Of a DNA stretch of 64,000 nt, positions 36,706-47,588 are shown piece by piece. The DNA comes from Strongylocentrotus droebachiensis. Lineage: Eukaryota; Echinodermata; Echinoidea; Camarodonta; Strongylocentrotidae. Position numbers and translations under genes: made by a program. The stretch is from contig JAVYIG010006784.1 of NCBI GenBank assembly GCA_035222895.1, positions 47,808 to 111,807 on the forward strand, written 5' to 3'. The notes beneath the pieces were generated by a model. That model was not told the DNA's origin and made no database searches. It was given only the letters and a program-made list of their open reading frames with translations. Positions within the stretch are counted from its first letter, which is position 1, and each line of letters starts with the position of its first letter.

Positions 36706-36899
36706 TTAAAGACCGTCAATACTACTGGGCCAGAAAGGATTAGACCACACAGCAAGGTCACTGACAGGTGGCTACCTCATTAACTCAGCTCTCAACTAAC
36801 ATAAGAAAAAGAGGATCATGGGGGACCAACAGGCATCGATTGGGGAAGTTTTCTATATAGAGGGAGCAAGTAGCTACAAGTAGGACAGTGGAGCTTTAA
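36706..36899. mobile_element. TTAA element, family C copy 3 (inverted)
   Basis: This 194-bp copy is in the opposite orientation: it starts TTAAAGACCGTCAATACTAC and ends with the complement of TTTAAAGCTCCACTGTCC. It shares GATTAGACCAC, ACTGACAGGTGG and CTATATAGAGGG with copies 1 and 2. TTAA at both edges. Independent insertion. Confidence 0.7.
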
Positions 36900-37859
36900 A
36901 CCCCATCCATACTCCCATCCACCTCTCTCTGTCTCTCTCTCCCTCCCTCTCTCTCTCACTCCCTGACATGCAATTCCACGCAGTCATTGACACTGTAACA
37001 ATTAAACTGAAATACAACAAATAAAAAATGATGTACTTTCCCAAGAACAAGGCAGGTCAAAGACATGCTTATTGGGATAGCACAATCATGTCTCATTGCC
37101 CCCATTTCCCCATTGTTTGGTTAATGTGTTGAATATTTAGTGCACGTTTTGATCGCTATCGAATGAATATCATTAATCATCGGGAGCGCAGATAGAAATT
37201 CGTTGATGTGATCTCTATTGCAGACGACTACAAGTACAAAGCGGGAAAAAAAGGGAAGAAGAAGAAACAGACACAAAAGATTTTAAAGACCATGTGTATA
37301 CTATAATCAATGCAAGATGTTAAGTGTTAATGTTCGATGTATATAGATACGGAAGAACTTGATTTGCATTCGATTTGTTATCCGCTTGCCCAACATTTTA
37401 CAGGAGTTACGAAGAGAAGAGAAAGTCAAGACTAAAGTATGTTGTAATTTATTAACCATAATAATTATATGAGAATTTTGTTTTGCTTGCTTTCGTATCG
37501 TTGCTCGTGAAGGTTTTGAGAATTCATTTATCTTGATACTCATCAAATGAAATCAAAGAATTTGATGACTTACCTATGTCATGTCAACCTTCGGTTAACA
37601 CCTTCCTATATTTCTGTCGTTTCCATCCCTCTCTAATAATAGCCATTTCTATTTATGTGCCTATATTTTTCTGAATTTTTAATCTTTTATTGGTCTTTCC
37701 CTTCAATTTCTAGCTCGCCGTTCCTTTCTAGTCGATTCTCGTTCTCTTATATTTCCCTCCCCCGATATTTCATCATAATGATTAGATGAAGGAGTCTCTC
37801 CAAAATGAATAGGGGAAGGATTGTTACATCAATGTGACAATGGGAGAGGAACAGGGTGT

Positions 37860-37890
<31 letters not shown>

Positions 37891-38112
37891 GGGGGGGGGG
37901 TTATAAAGATCCAGATCAGTATACAGACAAACAGACAGAGTAGAGTTTTGTCATAGCAGGATCAGCGTCAAACATGCTTTTCTTTTGGTCTGATTTGTGT
38001 TGTTTTAATTTTTTTTTTTTAAGTTTCGAACATTTTTTCCATCATTTTGAAGTATTGATTAGTGTTCAACTTTCCTGTCCGTCTACCCCTCCCACTTTCT
38101 CTCTCTCCCCAT

Positions 38113-38159
<47 letters not shown>

Positions 38160-38778
38160 TCCCTTCTTACCCCTTCTCAACCATGTCTGTCCGCACGTCC
38201 TTTCAGTTTGCAAACCGCCGATGGCGATCAATTTTTCCAATGTCATTTTTTAGATTTATTATCCTGTTCTTTTTCTCATTTCAAAGAACCGGGTAGCAGT
38301 ATAAACATGAAAATGTTAGCAGTTACATGCTGTCAGACGCCCCTGAACCACATACTTATTGTATGTGTAATAATGGCGCTCGGGGCGTTGTGGGTTATAG
38401 TGCCCTCCCATATAAGGACTGAAAATATGAAACCCGTCAATCAGTCTTTGTGAAATTATAAATCACAACATTCACCCTACCCTTCCATCCTTCAATCCCC
38501 CCTCTCTCTCTCTAACCATCTCTCTCCCGCTCTACCCCCGCTCTCTCTCCCCCCTCTCTCTCTCTCTCTCTTTCTATCTCTCTCTCTCTCACTCTTCCGC
38601 CCTCTCTCTTCCCTGTCTCCGTCTGTGTCATTGTATGTCCCAGCATTACTTTCTTTCTTTTTTCTCTTTCCCTTTTCTCCCCCTTTCTCTCTCTCTCTCT
38701 CTCTCTCTTTCAACTTTTTCGAATTATAAGTCACATAGAATTGATCCTTTCTCTCTATAATATGTTTATTCCTGACCA

Positions 38779-38835
<57 letters not shown>

Positions 38836-39840
38836 CCTCCCCCACCGCCTCCCTCAATATTTTTCCTGTCAACGTTGTTTGCACAAATGTTATGATTCAT
38901 GCAGTGAAGGTTTTGATTTCTCTTTTCGTTTATAACAACCGCCTCAAACGACTGCGAGATGGAAGACACGCCAGATAATAAAACCCCGTTAACAATGGGA
39001 CCAACGCCCTCTTCCGTTCATCTACCTCTTCTCGGCTCCGTGATTTGTCTTTATGATTTAATTATATCTCAATAAATTCTTCAAATCACTTTACAATATT
39101 CTCTCTTTTTAATTTTCTCTTTCTTGAATTTGTCCCTCGTTTTTTTTCTTCTTCTTTTCTTCCTTTTCTTCTTTTATTTGTTTTATTTTGTTTTCTTTTC
39201 TCGGCGTTATTTTCTTTGTTGTATTGTTTAAATGTTCACAGGTCCAATAAATGACTTATTTTTATACACGATGCTTGTAATGGGGATTTTTATATGCTGC
39301 ATACATTTGGTAAAGTGATTTAGAGGTATTGAATATGACAGCGTAGTTCTTCTAGAGTTAGATTTCAAAAACTCGAAATGATATAAAGTAAAATGCAGAA
39401 ACTTTACTAATAACATATGATTTTGTGTATTCACATTGTATATTTGGATGTCTTTCTAGTTTCTAGTAATTATTAGCCACTCACTTACTTTACACCATTA
39501 CTTATCACCCCCCTCTCTCTTCCTCTCTCTAACTCTCTCTCTCTCTCTCTTCCTTTCGACTTATCGCTCCCCTTCCCATTTACCCCCCCCCCCCCCCCAC
39601 CCCTCCCACCTCTCTCTCTCTCCCTTCCTCTGGCGTTTCTCCAATCACTACACTTATAACTTTTAAGCACATAATATTCTTCACGCCATTACCAAACTCA
39701 TTGTCCCTTCCGCTCCCCTTCTATTATTCCACTGTCTGCATTTTCAAGTCTGGTGCGTTTCACAGTCTGTTAATTTTTGCCTACGTTAGAAATTGATTTT
39801 CTTTCAAACTCCCCCCCCCCCCTACCCCCCTCTCTCTCTC

Positions 39841-39876
<36 letters not shown>

Positions 39877-40184
39877 CTCTAGTTCATAAGTTTCACTTTC
39901 CTTAGACAAAGCCGTCTACATCCTTGTTATTGCTACGAACCACACATCATTTATTCTTGTTGTCACAGTTTTCAAAAACGAACAAAAGAAATGACGCAGG
40001 GACCATCAAAATGACTAATGTTCATAAAAATCACTCAGCGATTCTACCGATTTCAAAACGATTTCAAAATGAAAACATATCTTTTGTGTAATCTATATCG
40101 CAACACAAATACTTGTTCTATGCACAATTTGTCATTTCAAATGCATTTTACGCACAATTAAATAGAGTTTTGCATTGCCGCTCA
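36900..40184. other. Microsatellite-rich interval
   Basis: CT/GA repeats at 36917-36962, 37860-37902, 38096-38165, 38498-38595, 38685-38710, 38780-38835, 39508-39630 and 39810-39885. C runs accompany several. The only notable frame is the helix-containing one at 38307. Confidence 0.6.
38307..38453 (+). CDS. Possible N-terminal exon or 48-residue single-helix protein
   Basis: The ATG at 38307 (A at -3) opens 48 codons: a short N-terminus MKMLAVTCCQTPLNH, a helix ILIVCVIMALGALWVIV, then a polar stretch to a stop at 38451. That is the layout of a type II membrane protein such as a Golgi transferase N-terminus. A pyrimidine-rich acceptor-like TTCAAAG ends at about 38286, and a weak donor-like GTGAAA overlaps the stop. 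No continuation was found. Confidence 0.22.
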   Translation: MKMLAVTCCQTPLNHILIVCVIMALGALWVIVPSHIRTENMKPVNQSL

Positions 40185-40192
40185 CTATGATA

Positions 40193-40300
40193 CAGGGGCG
40201 TACGCAGGGGGGGTGTTTTGGGGGTTCAAACCCCCCCTTTGGAATTTTTATGTATGTAAACCCCCCTAAAAAAAACCTAAAACCCCCCCCCCCCCTTTGG

Positions 40301-40379
<79 letters not shown>

Positions 40380-40484
40380 ATACCCACGGCTAACCTAAAT
40401 AAGGTGACCTTACCCCCCCCCCAACGAAAAAAATGTCAAATTTTGAAATTTCGAGACCAAAAAAAAAAAGAAAAGTGTCCGCTT

Positions 40485-40515
<31 letters not shown>

Positions 40516-40703
40516 ACTGAGCGACTTTTCGGCTGGCTGAGTCGTTGCGATTTTTTTTGGACCTCCCAAAAAAAACCAAAAAAAAGGGTCCGCTTACCCC
40601 CCCCCCCCCCACTGAGCGACTTTTCGGCCGGCGCGATTTTCAAATTTTCGGGAGCAAAATATTTTAAAACCCCCCCCTTCAAAAAATCCTGCGTACGCCC
40701 CTG
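40193..40703. mobile_element. Non-autonomous hAT element with perfect 8-bp target duplication
   Basis: The ends CAGGGGCGTACGCAGG and CCTGCGTACGCCCCTG are exact inverted repeats. They are flanked by the 8-bp direct repeat CTATGATA at 40185-40192 and 40704-40711. An 8-bp duplication with CAGGG-type ends is the hAT signature. The interior is a mosaic of poly-G/C and poly-A/T tracts with 'actgagcgacttttcggc' blocks and no gene. Confidence 0.88.
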
Positions 40704-40895
40704 CTATGATATATATATATTTTATCTTTTGAGGGGGGGGGGGCTGGTGCATGTGCTTTGTGTAACCGAAATCGAATGACAAAGACATAATACATTTTTT
40801 GTTCAAATTAATCAGACTATGACAAAAGTTGATATAGCAGCTAAATGAAGTGATTGACATAAACTATGTTAACCAATATTGATTTTTTTTTTGGT

Positions 40896-41435
40896 TCTAG
40901 GACACCTACCTCCTGGACAAGCATCCCCGGATAAACACCCATAGGATAACCACCCTCTGGGGCAACTATACATTCTAGGACAATACCCCTAGGGCAACCG
41001 CCCTCTAGGCCGACTACCCCCTACGACAACTACTCCCGGACAACTACCCCCGGCAACTACCTCCTACGACAACCAACCTCTAGGACAACTACCCCCCGAT
41101 TGATAATTACCCTAAGTGGTTATTGTCCGGGGGTATTTGGGTGGTAGTTACATATAGGTTGATGATTTCAAGGAGGTATTTGTCCTAGAAGGCGGTTGCC
41201 CTAGGGGTTACTTGTCTGGGGGTACTTGTGTGGGGGCAGTTGTCCAGGGGGTAGTTGTCCTAGAGGGTGGTTATTGCAGGGGGTAGTTGTCTGGGGTAGT
41301 TGTCCTAGGGGGCAGTTGTCCAGGGGTAGTTGTCCTAGAGGGTGGTTGTCCTAAGGGGTAGTTGTCTGGGACAGTTGTCCGGGGGGGGGGTAGTTGTCCT
41401 AGAGGGTGGTTATCCGGGGGTGGTTGTCCACTCCC
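40896..41435. repeat. Inverted minisatellite of GGACAACTACCCC-type units
   Basis: Left of about 41105 the units read C-rich (CTAGGACAACTACCCCC and variants about 20-24 bp apart). Right of that point the same motif appears on the other strand (GGGGGTAGTTGTCCTAG). The whole array can fold back on itself. More than twenty degenerate units in total. Confidence 0.8.
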
Positions 41436-41457
41436 GCCACTCATCCTCTCCAAGCGC

Positions 41458-41491
41458 TATAGTTCTCCTTAGAACTATAAGCTAAGAAAGA
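41458..41491 (+). promoter_or_regulatory. 9-bp perfect hairpin followed by purine-rich AAGAAAGA
   Basis: TATAGTTCT and AGAACTATA form an exact stem around a CCTT loop. AAGAAAGA lies at 41484-41491. The layout recalls a histone 3' processing signal (stem-loop then purine-rich U7-pairing element), but the stem sequence is not the histone consensus. Adjacent to better matches. Confidence 0.3.
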
Positions 41492-41499
41492 TAACCAAC

Positions 41500-41515
41500 A
41501 GCCCTTTTCAAGACT
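41500..41515 (+). promoter_or_regulatory. Decayed histone-type 3' stem-loop
   Basis: CCAAC AGCCCT-TTTC-AAGACT ACACC has the flanks and UUUC loop of the histone mRNA stem-loop, but two of six stem pairs are broken. It is the upstream member of a 24-bp tandem pair with 41524-41539. Confidence 0.4.
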
Positions 41516-41517
41516 AC

Positions 41518-41558
41518 ACCAACAGTCCTTTTCAGGACTACACACCCTCATGAAAGAT
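41518..41558 (+). promoter_or_regulatory. Histone-type 3' stem-loop with downstream GAAAGA
   Basis: CCAAC precedes AGTCCT-TTTC-AGGACT (41524-41539), then ACACA, then TGAAAGA (41551-41557). This matches the metazoan replication-dependent histone stem-loop: six-pair stem with G-C second pair, pyrimidine-rich 5' side, T at the top, UUUC loop, CCAA-type 5' flank and ACA 3' flank. The bottom pair is A-U rather than the usual G-C. The purine-rich element sits 11 nt after the stem, as expected for U7 snRNA. No histone ORF lies upstream. Confidence 0.55.
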
Positions 41559-41559
41559 T

Positions 41560-41790
41560 ATATTATGAGACATTTTAATTTATGATTAATTGTAGGCAAT
41601 ATGAAATTGAGGGGCAAATGCACATTATAAATAATTATTCATATTTATGTACATCGTTTTCTATTGTTAAATGTTATATTGTATTTTCTATCATTTGTAT
41701 TTTTCACTGTCAAAAAAGCCATTGGAAGCTAAATTTCTATGTAATGTTCGCATGCATGGACCAATAAAATAATCTTGAATCTTGATTCTT
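41560..41790 (+). mobile_element. LINE 3' tail
   Basis: AT-rich sequence ends 'ggaccaataaaataatcttgaatcttgattctt', typical of a LINE 3' UTR with a short tail repeat. It lies between two identical stem-loop cores and appears to have been inserted there. Confidence 0.45.
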
Positions 41791-41796
41791 TAATTA

Positions 41797-41822
41797 CCGA
41801 GAGTCCTTTTCAGGACTCCTCA
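41797..41822 (+). promoter_or_regulatory. Second perfect histone-type stem-loop
   Basis: CCGAG is followed by AGTCCT-TTTC-AGGACT (41802-41817) and CCTCA. The core is identical to that at 41524, with an additional G-C pair at the base. No purine-rich element follows; the downstream DNA is CT-rich. Confidence 0.45.
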
Positions 41823-42710
41823 ATCCTCCCTCTCTCTCACATGGTGCACCCGCAAGCCTACTGTATAATGTTATTAGTTTCATTATAACAAATATATATA
41901 TATATATAAAACACTTAATTGATGAAATGAAAGAATGAGTACCCAAGTTGAATTAAAAAAAATAATAGGTATGTAATTGAAAGGGGAAAAGAATGAAATC
42001 GTCGTTTTCATTTATTTGTTTATTTTAGAATAAACGTAATATGTCTATTAAACGTTTTCATTTCTGAAGCAAAGATACATTCTGGAAAGGGGACAGAGAA
42101 TAAATGCAAAGAAATACAAATAAGTAAAGAGAAGTCTAATCCGAAACTGGAATTGATATTTCAGAAGTGAAAATGTAATTCCTTCATTTTCAAGCTTTCG
42201 AATTTAATTGAATTTAATGATTAATCTATCATTATAACAGAATTCTAAATATTTATTATGTGTTTTTTCTTTTTTTTTAATAAGAAAATTAAAAAAAAAA
42301 GATTTTTAAAGGAAGTTACAAAACCAAAGTGTGTCAGAAAAACAATACAGAAAAAGAAACTCTTCTCATTGTCCATGTTAACGCCCACCCATAATGTATG
42401 AATAAACGGAATTGGTGTTTGATTCAGATTCAGTTTCATCTATACGTATATTTTAATATTCTTATCCAGTGTAGTTGCGTTTATCGTCAGATACATAGTA
42501 TCGAGTTCTGTTTTGGTAACAATCAGGTTAAAGTCTATAACATCATTGAAATTCTCAGCCTCTATTGAGGTGATGATGTATTTGACACTATGATACTTTC
42601 GTCCAGACAAGACGAAACAAAACAGCAGAGCAAATGAGGAAGTGTGAAAGAAAAATAATAAAGAAAAAAACAGAGATTATTTACCGTAATTCGATTGGAT
42701 ACATGATTAG
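41823..42710. other. AT-rich spacer
   Basis: A short AT repeat at about 41893-41909. Nothing else. Confidence 0.4.
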
Positions 42711-43451
42711 CTATCGAAACAATATGTGTTCTTTCTCACGCAAATTAATCGTTAACGCTGTTGTGCAGAGAATGATTGCTTCTCTAGGGCTCTTAATACG
42801 CTGCGAATGACGACTTAGATATCTATTGGAATCATTACGATGATTAGTTTGTGTAAACCATATTTGTGTCGGCGAGCATTGGGGCGATAAGATCTTTTCT
42901 GATTGTGTCAACAGCGCGGGTAGGCGGACAAAAAAAGAAGAAAAGGAAAAAAAATCATCATCATCATCATAAGCAAAGAGAAGAACAATAGTGTATGTTC
43001 GGTCACAATGATCGGTCACGTGGACACAGTCTGGGTATTGTCTGGACGAAAATAGATATATCGCTTTCGAAGCACGTCGAACAACATTGAGACTCGTCAC
43101 GCACGTATACTTATGCTTATGTTTTTTAAGTGACAATAGTGAATGATGAGCTGTTACAATAACCTCGTCTGTGGCTGTACGATAATGATTATTTAAATAA
43201 GATCTAAGTAAACTACTGTAATGGCAAGATTTTAAAAGGAAAACACATTCGTGATTTATGGGCCCAGCCACTATCATAGTAACGTACGACCCCCCCTTCC
43301 CCCTTCTCCTTCCACGCAGGTGAGCAAAATATGGAAACGCCACTATGTTCCTCCCTTCGATGAAGACAGATAATATGAAAATCCTCATTTTCTTTGTAAT
43401 CCACTTTGTATTTTGAGAGAGAATGTAAAATGTAAAAATAAAATAAAACAA
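42711..43451 (-). CDS. Unidentified 246-codon ORF
   Basis: This is the longest reading frame in the window. It may start at the first Met or at an internal ATG with A at -3 (MRIFILSVFIEG). It has a basic stretch RGRRRGKGG, an Asp run from an ATC repeat (42957-42970), many His/Ser/Tyr, and no domain I recognise. There is no obvious signal peptide beyond a hydrophobic beginning, no splice evidence and no paralogue here. In DNA this AT-rich an open frame of this length is unlikely by chance, but the residue content is not clearly protein-like. Treat it as a candidate lineage-specific gene or an accidental frame. Confidence 0.25.
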   Translation of the reverse strand: MFYFIFTFYILSQNTKWITKKMRIFILSVFIEGRNIVAFPYFAHLRGRRRGKGGSYVTMIVAGPINHECVFLLKSCHYSSLLRSYLNNHYRTATDEVIVTAHHSLLSLKKHKHKYTCVTSLNVVRRASKAIYLFSSRQYPDCVHVTDHCDRTYTIVLLFAYDDDDDFFSFSSFFVRLPALLTQSEKILSPQCSPTQIWFTQTNHRNDSNRYLSRHSQRIKSPREAIILCTTALTINLREKEHILFR

Positions 43452-43838
43452 AGAATAATTTGAACCCCTGTTTTAGAATACAAGATTCCTCTTCGTTTCT
43501 TCTATATATAAGTCTAAATGCATTAAAAGGAAAGCAAATTATTCAGCAGCTTAGAATTGTGAATGAACTTATCAAAATAATCATAACTAAACGATATAAT
43601 CTGACCCAAGGTTTTAATGGATTATGGAAAACGTGGGCCTTCGCTCCCATTTCCATCACCCGCCTCGTCGTAAAATCGGGAGTTAAATAACGCATACATT
43701 TATGTCGGCGTGTTTGATGTGTGGTTTGACACAATGGTCATCAATCGGGACTGCTTGATATTTCGGTACGATATGCCCTTATAAACGAGTATAATTACTT
43801 CCCTACAAAACCGGTCTGATAAGTTATGCTTACACAAT

Positions 43839-44121
43839 CATGGGAGTGTTTCACAAAGACTAATATCGACTTTAAGTTGGATTTAATATGGCAGGCCGTT
43901 CATGCCACTGTTTGCTCTCACCATTATGATCTTTAGATAATATTTCTTCCTTCAATAAAGAATGATCACAAATGTAAATTCTGTAGATATGTGACCATGA
44001 TTTGTAGGTCCTTTGAGTGAACAATGCCAGTAAATGGTGAGAACAAACAATGGCATGAACGGCCTGCCATAGTTAAGTCCAACTTAAAGTCGATCTTAGT
44101 CTTAGTGAAACACTCCCCATG
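43839..44121. mobile_element. 283-bp foldback element
   Basis: The left arm runs CATGGGAGTGTTTCAC ... GGCAGGCCGTTCATGCCA ... CTCACCAT. The reverse complement reappears at about 44034-44121 with few mismatches. Arms of about 88 bp enclose a ~107-bp loop. It resembles a MITE; no target duplication was identified. Confidence 0.65.
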
Positions 44122-46548
44122 TATGGTAAAAAGCCAAAGTATTGTTATGAAAGAGCAAATGTCTACGTCTTTGACTGATCTAGAGGAAAGTGCAACAGGT
44201 GGGGCGAAAATTCCTCCCTCCAAAATAACAACAACAACGACAGCAAAAATTATATCCACATTTAGTAGATCGAGTAAGCAAACGTGTCGATACCCCCCCC
44301 CCCCCCCCCTCTACCCCCATTATTTGTTGTCACTATTTGTAATATTTAGTTTTGGATGGTGATATAATCACGCCGAAGCCTGCATCGAGCGAGATATGCA
44401 GGCGAAGCGTATTCGTGGGGGGGGGGGGGGATGTTTAGGGAGGGAGGGCTTACACGAATAATCCAAATTTGAGAGAAAGATAATCAGCTCGTAGCACCTT
44501 TTTAATTTGAAAAGTTACTTGCATGCCCCAACCTGTGTCCAAATATAATCATCTCGACGAATTATTACACTACACCAAATTACAAGGGACTAAACAAATA
44601 TCTTTAAAGAGCGCGTTTGGTATAATTTTGACATATTTTTTGGGGCTCGTTTGTTTTCTTTGTTTTTTAATTTTTGGTCTAATGCTATCTATATTGTAAA
44701 ACCTTTTCTATACTAGCATCAGCAGTTGAAGCGAGAGAGAAAAAGAGTGATGTGAAGTTGTGAACGAGTCCGTTCTAATGTCATTTAAAAAATCGTTCTG
44801 AATGCAAGCAATCAGTCAATAAACAATCAGCATTTCATCATTAGATTTCCATTATTTTGTATCGTGATCTAGCTCTCCTATGACAATTCTGTTTCATATT
44901 TGTTTCTGTATTCTATGTCTATCTCATTCATTACTATGTTCTTTTTCATTCTCTTTGTTTCCCCCCTATTTGCTCTTTACCACCCCCCCACCCCCCATTT
45001 TATGATTGATATTATCGTTATGATGATGATGATCATTATCATTATCATTCCCGTTATCATTATTGTTATAATCTATATCATTATTATCATAAATATTGTT
45101 ATCATTATTATTGTTATTATCATTATTAATTATCAGTATCATTAATATTATTGTTGTTGTTCTTCTTACTATCAGCATCATCATCATTATCATTATCCTT
45201 ATCAATCGATTATTGTTCTCTATATACATCAGTTTTGCCCACTACATTAAATGTAGTGACGTCATTTGTCTTGTTTTTTCCGAACAAAAATCAATAGCGT
45301 TTGCAAAAACATGCTACATCTGGTTACAAGGTGTCAGTAATATTATAAGTATAATTTCATGGGAAAATTTATACCACAGATAAACAAAAATCAACGTGTA
45401 GGACAAAAATACCTCATGTCTTTTGAAGGAATTAGAAGAATTTCCTTTTCCTCCTTTCTTTCCCTACTCAAAAATGTAATCTTGCTGTGTTAAATTGAAA
45501 CCATATCACTGTAATACAAGGAAACCCGTCTGTAAAGTTCGACAGTTCCAACTGATATGTTGGATTTAAAGAGAATGCTGATTTCTCAGGATTCTATTCT
45601 TTTTATGTCAGTTTGGAAGAATATACTTTACCAAAGGGTCTCCTGAAGAAAAAAAAAGAAAATCGTTTATAAATGCTCTCATAATCATGCATGTGATCTG
45701 AGCCAACTTTCTTTTCAATTATGATCTTTGCAAAAAATCACAGTATAGGCATCAATTCTTATATACTACACGAAGAAGAAAAAAATTCCCAAATGTTCCT
45801 AGACAGTTTATTATTTCACAACCAGAAATCAACTTACTTTGCTGTAAAACATCCAATCACATTATGCAAAGTTACAAGGTCGATTTGACAAAACCTAGCC
45901 AAATTATGCAATCCTATTACAGTTTTGAAAGACGGAGGACCGCACTTTCATCATACCCGAATTTTCTTTTCTTTTGTTCCGAAAGAAAAGAAAAGTGCTT
46001 GCTAACCCCCCTCTCAGTATAGACAAGGCCATATTATATCCATGCGACATCAAAATATAGTCTTCCTCTCTTCAAAGAAGCCTTGTAATTATTCTTCTCA
46101 GACGAAACGAGACGTCCACAATTGAACCGATCTTATTGGAGGTCAACTGAGAGAAGGAAAACAAAAAGGGTTGGATGCCCCTCCCCCGGACATCATTATA
46201 GAAACGAGATTCATTTGAAAGATCTTTTTCAATATTCAATATCGCCACTAGTTGGAGACACCAAATTTCGAGAAAATACACGAACTAGTGACAATTTACG
46301 TTTGGAATCACACTAAATTGGAATACTTACGACACATTTGCGTATATCGCCGCCTAGAGTTCGCATACAATAAAATCACGCGACTGTTGCATGACATCCA
46401 CCCGATATTCGTGCGAATATCGTGCAGATATTTTTGTCGAATTTAGTCACACAGTGTCGTAGTTATGTCGCCTTTTGTTCACAATTTATTTTTAATTCGA
46501 GTCCCTGCGACCCGCGCGAGGATATTAAGAACCCTCACGAACGTTTCG
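44122..46548. other. Spacer with C/G runs and ATC/ATT repeat
   Basis: C run at 44286-44309, G run at 44418-44431, and ATT/ATC triplet-rich DNA at 45000-45215. A short inverted repeat CTTTTCTTTT/AAAAGAAAAG lies at about 45962-45996. No gene. Confidence 0.4.
44995..45215 (+). repeat. ATT/ATC-rich triplet repeat
   Basis: Interspersed ATT, ATC and GTT units. The Ile/Val frame and its Asn/Asp complement are artefacts. Confidence 0.85.
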
Positions 46549-46636
46549 AGACAGTCCTTTTAAGGCACTGGCAGTGCCTTAAAAGGACGTCACACGTAGC
46601 AGTCCACTGTGTCGACGTGCAAATTGAAAAGTCCCT
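46549..46636. mobile_element. Partial copy of the hairpin element
   Basis: It carries CAGTGCCTTAAAAGGACGTC, ACGTAGCAGTCCACTG and TCGACGTGCAAATTGAAAAG before CCCTAA, matching the right arm of 26241-26387. The left arm is reduced to CTTTTAAGGCACTG. Confidence 0.65.
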
Positions 46637-46897
46637 AATACTGATAGTGATAATAATTAAACGTTTTTGTATAGTGCATTACACAAAGGCATAACATGAC
46701 CTTTCCCCGGAAGATTTTTCATTGTTTGTGGGACATAAAATATAGGCTTTATACATCGTTCTTTCTGGTTCATATCATATCAAAAATTCAATTTAAAAAA
46801 TATGATAAAGCACACTAATGGAAATATTGATAAGTTAATTAAATTACTTTAAATTGGATACGGGACTGGATAGGAAGCCAAGTGAACGTAAATGTTA

Positions 46898-47188
46898 TTA
46901 AAGGCATTGTTTAACAATGTTTCCAGTTTTACATATTTAAGATGCATGGCCCTACGTTTTATTAGTGTCTGTGATATGGTGTAATATTGAAGCCCTAAAA
47001 AATGCGCTTCAAAATTATCATGAAGTGCTTCAAAAAAGTAAAAATCTTTGAGTGACCGGTTTTTACCATACCCATTTTCCCCATTCATGGGATTCCTGAC
47101 TGACCTGAAAGTGCATGAAGATGATTGCAGCATGAGCAAAATCCTGGATTTTTTAAAAAGAATCAGAGGCAAAGATACCCAGACTGGG
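46898..47188. mobile_element. TTAA-type element, family B copy 2 (truncated)
   Basis: It begins TTAAAGGCATTGTTTAAC and follows the 7.6-kb copy through 'gtgtctgtgatatggtg', 'gaagccctaaaaaatgcgcttcaaaa' and 'gattcctgactgacctgaaa'. A central section is missing (after about 47085), and the right terminus is degraded with no TTAA. Confidence 0.6.
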
Positions 47189-47318
47189 GACATTGATTCA
47201 TGTTTCGTTGTTCATGTTACGAGTCGTGCTACTGAGTTTTGAGTCACTTGTAATATTTGAATTTTATAAGACGGAAGACTAAAACAAAGTGGCACATAAA
47301 ACAGCATGAAATAGGCGT

Positions 47319-47588
47319 TCAGTGGTAGTCAGGTCCACACATTTTTGTGAAACGAAAATTTTTCAAACGTGAACTTATCATCGAAATTTCTACATGTGTT
47401 TGGTCGAATGAACAAGTTAGAGTGCCATCTAAATTCAGTGTCAATATTGGGTTAATTAATCTGTGGCGTGAAGAAAAATGAAGAAATTCAGTCTTGGTAA
47501 CGTTGAGTTCAACCCATTTACTACCGGTATATGACATATCGCACATAATTTTGATAGGGGCTTTCGTAGTAGGCCTACCAAACATCAA
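47319..47588 (-). pseudogene. LINE reverse-transcriptase fragment (CR1/L2/Jockey-like)
   Basis: The minus-strand frame contains WVELNVTKTEFLHFSSRHR (codons at about 47460-47517). This is the block following the reverse transcriptase active site in CR1/L2-type LINEs, usually read as 'L-N-x-x-K-T-E-x-[LI]-x-F'. The continuation LTLNLDGTLTC fits the next block. The frame is then lost. It is a short relic of a different LINE lineage from the 25.6-27.3 kb copy. Confidence 0.55.
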
